Positions 44,429 to 50,473 of a stretch of DNA of 50,473 nucleotides are shown one piece after another (the first letter of the stretch is position 1; every line of letters starts with the position of its first letter). Both the position numbers and the translations under genes were made by a program. This stretch comes from an uncultured Saprospiraceae bacterium (GTDB lineage Bacteria > Bacteroidota > Bacteroidia > Chitinophagales > Saprospiraceae): NCBI GenBank assembly GCA_937951685.1, contig CALFBG010000183.1, positions 1 to 50,473 on the forward strand, read 5' to 3'. The notes beneath the pieces were generated by a model. That model was not told where the DNA came from. It did not search any database and saw only the letters and a list, made by a program, of their open reading frames with translations.

Positions 44429-45127
44429 CTATGATCGGGGACGAACTGTTCTTTGCTCAATGCGTTTTTCGTAATCGGTGCCTTGGAAAATTCGTTGTAC
44501 AAAAATACCGGGGGTATGAATGTGATTGGGATCCAACTCACCGGGTTCCACCAGCTCCTCGACTTCAGCAATCGTAATTTTTCCTGCCATTGCCATTAAA
44601 GGATTAAAATTGCGAGCCGTTCCCTTAAAAACAAGATTACCAAAACGATCTCCTTTCCAAGCTTTTACAATCGCAAAATCTGCCGTAAGCGCGTGTTCTA
44701 GGATATGCGCTTTTCCGTTAAAATATCGAACTTCTTTTCCTTCGGCTACTTCTGTCCCAAAACCCGCAGGTGTATAAAACGCAGGAATTCCAGCACCACC
44801 AGCCTGACAACGCGCTGCCAGAGAACCTTGTGGAATCAAATCAACTTCTAATTCCCCACTGAGCATTTGCCGCTCAAATTCGTCGTTTTCTCCCACGTAA
44901 GAAGAAATCATTTTCTTAATTTGTCGCTTTTGTAGCAATAAGCCCAAACCAAAATCGTCGACTCCGGCATTATTAGAAATACAGGTCAAACCCGTGACAC
45001 CTTGCTGGACAAGCGCACTAATACAGTTTTCGGGAATACCACAAAGACCAAAACCGCCCAACATCAAAGTCATGTGATCAGTAATACCGGTAATGGCTGC
45101 CTCTGCGTTGGCTACTATTTTGTTCAT
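44429..45127 (-). CDS. scoA: 3-oxoacid CoA-transferase subunit A
   Basis: 232 residues from the ATG at 45127; a TTG at 45136 is less likely. [19 protein letters not shown] is the family N-terminal CoA-binding block, followed by [12 protein letters not shown] and [12 protein letters not shown], and [19 protein letters not shown] in the second half. It forms the heteromer with subunit B. The -7 sequence TAGCTTTG sits 23 bp upstream with a TTG 24 bp further, nearly the consensus spacing. The pair acts in ketone-body or 3-oxoacid use. Confidence 0.93.
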   Translation of the reverse strand: MNKIVANAEAAITGITDHMTLMLGGFGLCGIPENCISALVQQGVTGLTCISNNAGVDDFGLGLLLQKRQIKKMISSYVGENDEFERQMLSGELEVDLIPQGSLAARCQAGGAGIPAFYTPAGFGTEVAEGKEVRYFNGKAHILEHALTADFAIVKAWKGDRFGNLVFKGTARNFNPLMAMAGKITIAEVEELVEPGELDPNHIHTPGIFVQRIFQGTDYEKRIEQRTVRPRS

Positions 45128-45149
45128 AAAGTACAATTTTATTTGAAAT

Positions 45150-45157
45150 CAAAGCTA
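45150..45157 (-). promoter_or_regulatory. candidate -7 box of the CoA-transferase operon
   Basis: Minus strand TAGCTTTG matches TAnnTTTG exactly, with a TTG 24 bp upstream (45182-45184), one base beyond the usual spacing. A start site about 16-20 bases before the ATG would fit. Confidence 0.45.
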
Positions 45158-45280
45158 GTATTTTAACTGGAAATGAAGGAACAATTATCAAAGTTTTTTG
45201 AACAACTTTATTCGCTTAAGTAGCCAGTCAAATTAAATCCGAAGAAAAGTATAATCTTGAGTGCTTGGACGAATGCAGCC

Positions 45281-45315
45281 TTTGTTGTAAAAGCCTTTGG
45301 AATTGATTAACTTTG
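45281..45315 (+). promoter_or_regulatory. promoter of moaC
   Basis: TAACTTTG (45308-45315) is an exact -7 match, with TTG at 45285-45287 (20-bp spacer) or TTTG at 45281 (23-bp). The ATG follows 34 bp after the box. Both promoters of this divergent region lie within 213 bp. Confidence 0.55.
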
Positions 45316-45349
45316 GACTTCACTTTTTTGTACAAACTTAATACCGCCC

Positions 45350-45832
45350 ATGTCCTCTCAATTTACACATCTTGACGAAACTGGTAAACCTTCCATGGTG
45401 GACGTCAGTACTAAATCTATCACTCGCCGGCTTGCAAAAGCAAGAGCAATCGTTCAGTTGAATGCCGAAATTTTACAACACCTGAAAGCGGGAGATATCC
45501 AAACGAAGAAAGGTGCTGTTTTCCAAACGGCCATTATTGCGGGCATTATGGGAGCCAAAAAAACGGCAGAACTCATTCCATTGTGTCATCCGATCGGCAT
45601 GGAAGATTGTCAGATTGAAATTAACTTGAATGCACAAGAAGAGGTCGTGGTGGAATGTACCGCCATTGTTACTTCCAAGACGGGCGTAGAAATGGAAGCC
45701 TTGACGGGAGCGAGTGTGGCTGCGTTAACGATTTATGATATGTGCAAAGCTTTTTCTCATGATATTTGCATCAAAGAAACTCGACTTGTAGCCAAAACGG
45801 GCGGTAAACGAGATTTCAAATTGGAGGAATAA
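45350..45832 (+). CDS. moaC: cyclic pyranopterin monophosphate synthase MoaC
   Basis: 160 residues, full length. Catalyses the step from the MoaA product to cyclic pyranopterin monophosphate in molybdenum-cofactor synthesis. MVDVSTKSITRRLAKARA, AKKTAELIPLCHPI and MEALTGASVAALTIYDMCKA are the MoaC signatures; the last contains the catalytic Asp and Lys. The product feeds MoaD/MoaE. It is convergent with moaE, 27 bp apart, but moaA, moaB, moaD and mogA are not in the window. Confidence 0.96.
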   Translation: MSSQFTHLDETGKPSMVDVSTKSITRRLAKARAIVQLNAEILQHLKAGDIQTKKGAVFQTAIIAGIMGAKKTAELIPLCHPIGMEDCQIEINLNAQEEVVVECTAIVTSKTGVEMEALTGASVAALTIYDMCKAFSHDICIKETRLVAKTGGKRDFKLEE

Positions 45833-45859
45833 GCAAAGGAGATTGTACAGGAAAAGTAC

Positions 45860-46276
45860 CTATGGATGCGCCGCTACCCAAACCTCACCGTCTTCAAAAA
45901 ACTCTTTTTTCCAGATTGGTACCGTTTCTTTCAAGGTGTCGATGGCAAATTCGCAAGCTTCGAAAGCAGCCTTACGATGTGGAGTTGCGACCGCAATAAT
46001 CACCGCAATTTCTCCAATCCCTAAAACGCCCGTTCGATGGTGAATGGCTACCTTCTCTGCGGACCAACGGGTTTGTACCTGTTCCGCAATTTTTCGCATC
46101 TCTGAAATCGCCATCACCTCGTACGCTTCAAAAGCTAAGCGCAAAACCTTCTTGCCTTGCGTTTGATTTCTTACCGTTCCCACAAAAATGGCAATACCGC
46201 CCGCGCCATCCGTCGCTACGCGATCGAGACAAGTTTGGGTAAGTAAAGGAGCTTCACTTATTTGGATGTCGATCAT
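45860..46276 (-). CDS. moaE: molybdopterin synthase catalytic subunit MoaE
   Basis: 138 residues, full length. It inserts two sulfurs from MoaD thiocarboxylates into cyclic pyranopterin monophosphate. GGIAIFVGTVRNQTQGKKV, LAFEAYEVMAISEM, AIHHRTGVLGIGEIAVIIAV and PIWKKEFFEDGEVW are the MoaE blocks; the catalytic Lys lies in IWKKE. The start ATG gives the standard IDIQISEAPL opening. Convergent with moaC; no MoaD partner beside it. Confidence 0.95.
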   Translation of the reverse strand: MIDIQISEAPLLTQTCLDRVATDGAGGIAIFVGTVRNQTQGKKVLRLAFEAYEVMAISEMRKIAEQVQTRWSAEKVAIHHRTGVLGIGEIAVIIAVATPHRKAAFEACEFAIDTLKETVPIWKKEFFEDGEVWVAAHP

Positions 46277-46768
46277 AAGAATAAGTTTTAGCGGTAAGAT
46301 TAAACAAAAATCATCTTTTTTCCACTTTCTACGCTAAAAATAATCAGGAAATTGTTTCCGATCAAGTTTCCGAATACTCATTAATTAATGCTAGAATCGT
46401 AGGACAAAGGCTTTCTCTATCTAGCGAGTCATAAGACTGTTGTAGCATAGTAATGCACAAATATATTTAGAAAAATAAGCACAGATCTAAGTTCAATAAA
46501 TTATGTTATTTCCTTTTTGCCTGTCACGGAAAGCACTAAAAAGAAAGAAAAAAGCTTAAGGAAAGCTTAAATAAAATTAAGACCATCTGTGACTGCTGAA
46601 AAACAAAATTGCGGCATCGTTTTTGTCTACTAAATGTCTATAGGTATAAGTTTAAATACCTTCCTCCCTTTATTTTCCAAGACTACCTCCCACCAAAAAT
46701 AGATAATACGACTGGTAAAAGCAGATTACCCAGGGCTATTATGAAATGTTTCAATAATATATTCAATC
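46277..46768. other. 492-bp region before the giant repeat protein
   Basis: No gene with support; a 96-codon frame at 46609-46899 overlaps the true gene and is a shadow. Direct repeats AAGCTTAA (about 46550-46568) and a weak dyad GGTAT-8-ATACC (46643-46660) are present. The divergent promoters of moaE and the repeat protein should lie here, but no exact TAnnTTTG box is seen. Confidence 0.45.
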
Positions 46769-49700
46769 ATGAACAGAATTTCTACAAAATTTACCTTACG
46801 GTTCAACTCCCTGCTATTTTGTCTACTATTTTTAGGCTGTTTTGCCAATACTCTATCGGCTCAATTCACTTTGATTCCCGGTGCAAAAGGTGCGGATGAT
46901 GCTAGTAGTGGCGCCATCAATGGGCAAGCATGGGGAGACTTAGATGGAGATGGAGATGAAGACCTAATTATTTACATTGCAGATGATGGAAATACGGCTA
47001 CTTCAAAATTATTGATCAATAGCGGAGCACCAAGTTATACTTTTAGCGACTCTACGAGTACAAAAATTGATGGTTTTAATGATGCGCATTCTTTTGGTCG
47101 CCAAATGCTGATTGTTGATTTTAATAATGATGGCTACAACGATATTCTACGTGGATTCGGTAGTAGCAATAATATCGAAATTTACTATAATGATGGTCCA
47201 CCAAGTTATACTTTTGGTCTTCCTTCTACTCAACAACCAGATGTTACCATAGGCGCGCCTGGAGATGGAATGGAATGGAACACAGAAGGAATCGTAGCGG
47301 TAGATTGGAACCAAGATGGTTGGTTAGATATCATTATAGATAATGATGGCGGAGGAAATGATATTTGGGAGAATGATCAATCTGGTGGTTTTACTTACAT
47401 TTCTCCGGGAACAGGAGCTGGTCAAACGGGCTTCCCTGCAGACCACGCTGGTGATGGAGATTACATGACGGCAGCAGATATTGACGATAATGGTTACGTA
47501 GATCTTTATGGTCGTAAAACAAACGTTTCCAACTATTGGTGGTTCAATCCTACAACTAGTCAATTTCAAACCCAAGCAAACCCCAATATCGTTTCTTCAG
47601 AAAGTGATAAAGGAGGAACGATGTTCTGCGATTTTGACGGAGATGGCGACCTAGACTTATTCTGGACGTCACACGGTAATAATCAGATTTGGAGAAACGA
47701 TGGTAGCAATACCTGGACGGCAACCGGAATTCCCGGCAGCCCATTGAATACCTTAACGAATATTGACGGCTGTGATTGTGGCGATTACGACAACGACGGT
47801 GATATTGATATTGTCATGGGTGGTTCTGGTTCAAATAGTTATTTATTAGAAAATACAACTTCGGGGGGAACCCTTTCCTTTGTCCCAAATAGTTTGGCGG
47901 TAAGTGCTAATTCAGAAAGTATCACTTTTACCGATTACGATAATGACGGTGATTTAGATCTTTACGTTTTAGTCAGTGGCGCTGCCAACCAACTTTGGGA
48001 AAACAATACGAATAATCAGAATTACCTTTCGGTAAATGCCTTGTACGATAATGGAAATGGTAGCACTAGAGATGCCATTGGTGCCAACGTTGTTTTAAAG
48101 AATTGCCAAGACTCGATTTTGTCTATTCAACCCATCAACGGAGGAAAAGGACACGGTTCACAGCATAAAAAGAAAGCACACTTTGGCGTTGATCCAACGC
48201 GTGCTTACATCATAGAAGTGCATTATGTTTATGTCAATGGCGTAAGAGAAATTGTAAGTAAATCCGTCATTCCGGGTGCTGTGCCCAATCAAGAAATCAC
48301 CATTTTGGATACCGACGACGATGATGTTTTTGTTTGCTCGGATACAGATCAAGATCGAATTGATAATTTTACCGATTTAGATGACGATAACGACGGGATT
48401 CCAGATAGCGAAGAATTGCTGGCTTGTGGCTTAGCAGATTGGACAACGGGAATCTATACCGCAGGAAGCACCGACTATCAGCCTAGTATTAATAATTCCG
48501 CTACGGTAAGTACCGCGAATGTAACTTTTACCGCAGTAGAAGAAGGAACTGGAAATACGTCGTTTTTAGAAATCAGTAATGACCTTGGAGCCAACAGTAC
48601 AGAAGGTGTGTTATTTAGAGGTTCTAATTCTACGAATGCAGATAATTGCCTGAATTGGACCATGAGTTTTAGTACAACGGTTTATAATGTGGAACTATAC
48701 TTTGGATCCTTAGATAATGCCGACGAGATTGTTACAACGGCTTACTATCAAGGAAACCCAATTCACTTAGATGAAAAGAATTTTGAAGTTTTCAATCCTG
48801 CTAACTTAACTTTCTCTAGTCCAAACGTCGTTAGCTGTCCTAATGATCCTACCGGAAGTTATGAGAGCTATGAAGAAGCTTTTAAATTTCAATTGGCAGG
48901 ACCAGTAGATAGTCTTATTTTTAAAGCGTATAAAAATACGGGGAACACGGGAAATGTAACGCTTTTTATTAGTGACTTTGCCTATTGTTTACCACAAGAT
49001 AGCGATCGGGATGGTGTACCGGATCACTTAGATTTGGATGCAGATAATGATGGTATTCCTGACCTTGTGGAAGCTGGTGGAACGGATACTGACGGCGACG
49101 GAACTGCCGATGTGCTACTCGATGCAGATAGCGATGGGATTCCCGATTCCGTTGATCCTGACTATATCACTTGCGCCCAAGACATTGCTCCCAACGATGG
49201 AATTTGTGATGCTGCTCAAGGAGGTCCTGACGCCGATGGTGACGGGATTCAAGATGCCGACGATCCTGATCGAAACGGAGATGGTGTAGCGGATATTTAT
49301 GATCCGGCAACTGGAGGAACAACTATTCCCAACTTAGATACCGACGGAGATGGTATTAAAGATATCTTAGATTTAGATGCCGATAATGATGGAATTCCTG
49401 ATGTGGTAGAAGCTGGTGGAACAGATGCGAATGGCGACGGTCTTGCCGATAATTTCACCGATACCGATTCTGATGGTTTTAACGACCAAGTTGATGGAGA
49501 CGTCGGGAATGACGGTGCAGAAAATACTGCCCAAGCCTTACAACTTACGGGAGTTGATAGTGATAATGACGGTCTTCCGAATAGCTATCCAACGGGTGAT
49601 ACCGATCGCGATGGTCGCTTAGATCAATTGGATTTGGATGCGGACAATGATGGAATTCAAGACTTGGTAGAAGCTGGCGGCGCAGATGAAAATGCAGACG

Positions 49701-50473
49701 GTGTAGTTGATAATTACAATCCGATCACTGGTTTATTTTTAGGCGGCGGCGATGACGATCAAGATGGATTTTCTAACTGGTATGATAGCGATAGCAATAA
49801 TGACGATACTGCGGGAGATGTGGGAACGAATCCATTAGTACTCACGACTACCGATGGTAATTTGGATGGTGCGCCAGATAATGGTTTTGACCGGGGCGAT
49901 ATGGACAACGACGGCGTACCGAACCATTTGGATCTAGATGCCGATAACGATGGTATTTTAGATGTTGTAGAAGCGAACGTGACAGATATCAACCGCGATG
50001 GAATTGCGGACGATGCCTTGACGAACGATTCGGATAACAACGGCTGGAGTAATAGTTATGATGGCGCAAACGGCGGTACGGTTCCCGTAGTCACGGATGA
50101 CACGAACAACGATGGTTACCCAGATAGTTACGACACTCAAAATCAGGATAATGATGCTCGACCTAATTTCTTAGACATCGACGCCGACAATGATGGCATT
50201 GTAGACAATACAGAAGCTCAAGCAACTTTTAATTACGTCGCGCCAGACAAATTGGATTCGGATGGTGATGGTATTGATGATGCTTACGATGCGTTGAGCG
50301 GCTTTGGTGGCGAAGGAATCGTCCCCGAGAATACCGATTTATTTGATGAACCCGATTATCTAGATTTGGATACGGATAATGACGGGGATTCTGATTCGAT
50401 GGAAGGGCACGACACCAACGGAGATGGTTTTATTACGCCGAGCGATAATCCAAAGTCAGGAACGGGGCTTCCG
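46769..50473 (+). CDS. giant secreted FG-GAP/UnbV/TSP3-repeat protein (partial, runs off edge)
   Basis: Open frame of 1,235 codons reaching the last base without a stop. A signal peptide (LLFCLLFLGCFANTLSA, cut near residue 35) is followed by FG-GAP/VCBS repeats (GDLDGDGDEDLI, DFDGDGDLDLFW, DYDNDGDIDIVMGG, DYDNDGDLDLYV) to about residue 415. An ASPIC/UnbV domain (IGANVVL ... HFGVDPTRAY, about 420-515) comes next, then one TSP3 motif. An unassigned domain of about 200 residues precedes a long array of calcium-binding thrombospondin type-3 repeats. Surface adhesin or structural protein, probably type IX secreted; the C-terminal sorting domain is outside the window. Confidence 0.9.
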   Translation, partial: MNRISTKFTLRFNSLLFCLLFLGCFANTLSAQFTLIPGAKGADDASSGAINGQAWGDLDGDGDEDLIIYIADDGNTATSKLLINSGAPSYTFSDSTSTKIDGFNDAHSFGRQMLIVDFNNDGYNDILRGFGSSNNIEIYYNDGPPSYTFGLPSTQQPDVTIGAPGDGMEWNTEGIVAVDWNQDGWLDIIIDNDGGGNDIWENDQSGGFTYISPGTGAGQTGFPADHAGDGDYMTAADIDDNGYVDLYGRKTNVSNYWWFNPTTSQFQTQANPNIVSSESDKGGTMFCDFDGDGDLDLFWTSHGNNQIWRNDGSNTWTATGIPGSPLNTLTNIDGCDCGDYDNDGDIDIVMGGSGSNSYLLENTTSGGTLSFVPNSLAVSANSESITFTDYDNDGDLDLYVLVSGAANQLWENNTNNQNYLSVNALYDNGNGSTRDAIGANVVLKNCQDSILSIQPINGGKGHGSQHKKKAHFGVDPTRAYIIEVHYVYVNGVREIVSKSVIPGAVPNQEITILDTDDDDVFVCSDTDQDRIDNFTDLDDDNDGIPDSEELLACGLADWTTGIYTAGSTDYQPSINNSATVSTANVTFTAVEEGTGNTSFLEISNDLGANSTEGVLFRGSNSTNADNCLNWTMSFSTTVYNVELYFGSLDNADEIVTTAYYQGNPIHLDEKNFEVFNPANLTFSSPNVVSCPNDPTGSYESYEEAFKFQLAGPVDSLIFKAYKNTGNTGNVTLFISDFAYCLPQDSDRDGVPDHLDLDADNDGIPDLVEAGGTDTDGDGTADVLLDADSDGIPDSVDPDYITCAQDIAPNDGICDAAQGGPDADGDGIQDADDPDRNGDGVADIYDPATGGTTIPNLDTDGDGIKDILDLDADNDGIPDVVEAGGTDANGDGLADNFTDTDSDGFNDQVDGDVGNDGAENTAQALQLTGVDSDNDGLPNSYPTGDTDRDGRLDQLDLDADNDGIQDLVEAGGADENADGVVDNYNPITGLFLGGGDDDQDGFSNWYDSDSNNDDTAGDVGTNPLVLTTTDGNLDGAPDNGFDRGDMDNDGVPNHLDLDADNDGILDVVEANVTDINRDGIADDALTNDSDNNGWSNSYDGANGGTVPVVTDDTNNDGYPDSYDTQNQDNDARPNFLDIDADNDGIVDNTEAQATFNYVAPDKLDSDGDGIDDAYDALSGFGGEGIVPENTDLFDEPDYLDLDTDNDGDSDSMEGHDTNGDGFITPSDNPKSGTGLP
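49031..50473 (+). repeat. TSP3 repeat array with DLDADNDGI units
   Basis: The heptad-like unit D-L-D-A-D-N-D-G-I-x-D recurs at 49031, 49370, 49631, 49931, 50174 and 50363, with an earlier copy at 48374. Spacings of 113, 87, 100, 81 and 63 codons are all in frame. The codons differ between copies, so the array is old rather than a fresh expansion. Confidence 0.85.

Noticed and set aside
46609..46899. 96-codon plus-strand frame before the repeat protein
   Set aside because: It overlaps the signal-peptide region of the true gene in another frame and has no protein-like pattern.
49759..50140. Minus-strand frames of 60-93 codons in the TSP3 array
   Set aside because: The Ser/Val-rich repeats are the antisense of the Asp-rich calcium-binding repeats.

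Overview
The window looks like chromosomal DNA of a Bacteroidota bacterium, most likely a marine or sediment member of the Saprospiria (inference). The reasons are: many lipoproteins with a short N-terminal lipobox; few Shine-Dalgarno sites; several exact or near matches to the Bacteroidota promoter (TTG, spacer, TAnnTTTG); family-specific proteins such as DUF6428; and a giant secreted FG-GAP/UnbV/thrombospondin-3-repeat protein. The DNA is AT-rich throughout. No tRNA, rRNA, CRISPR array, prophage or intact transposon was found.

Layout. 1-3.3 kb: the end of a truncated gene, a secreted metallophosphoesterase, a SUKH (SMI1/KNR4) protein and two small unknown helical proteins. 3.4-5.7 kb: a tight three-gene unit of retropepsin-like zinc protease, RimK glutamate ligase and aspartoacylase-type deacylase, probably a protein-tail modification module. 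6-9.6 kb: an unknown protein coupled to an AraC regulator, an NAD-dependent epimerase and a lipoprotein. 9.6-19.9 kb: a run of plus-strand accessory genes: LRR protein, sulfatase plus alpha/beta hydrolase pair, GNAT acetyltransferase, two DUF1963-like proteins, a seven-blade regulator-propeller lipoprotein, a possible EF-G domain IV-like duplicated protein, DUF6428 and DUF3592. 20.2-24.5 kb: luciferase-like oxidoreductase plus short-chain dehydrogenase, an outer-membrane beta-barrel and a lipase-like lipoprotein. 24.6-29.2 kb: two SAM methyltransferases flank an insertion-sequence graveyard. It holds an internally deleted ISKra4-type transposase and a frameshifted IS66 transposase fragment, with two AT-rich unknown envelope genes between them.

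29.2-37.1 kb is the nitrogen-assimilation block on the minus strand, transcribed as PII protein, Amt ammonium channel, GltB, GltD. A long imperfect inverted repeat sits in the amt-gltB gap. 37.3-46.3 kb has a TPR-like protein, a truncated CMD-like gene, a divergent SDR/HxlR pair with a clear promoter, a BioD-like ATPase, SRPBCC, Crp, both subunits of a 3-oxoacid CoA-transferase, and convergent moaC/moaE for molybdopterin synthesis. From 46,769 to the right edge a single open frame of 1,235 codons encodes the secreted repeat protein and runs off the window.

I did not find a clearly new defence or mobile system. The candidates most worth a second look are: the rimK-protease-deacylase trio; the duplicated possible EF-G domain IV-like protein; the amt-gltB inverted repeat; the scattered immunity-type families (SUKH, DUF1963) without visible toxins; and the IS relics with a precise 10-bp frameshifting duplication.
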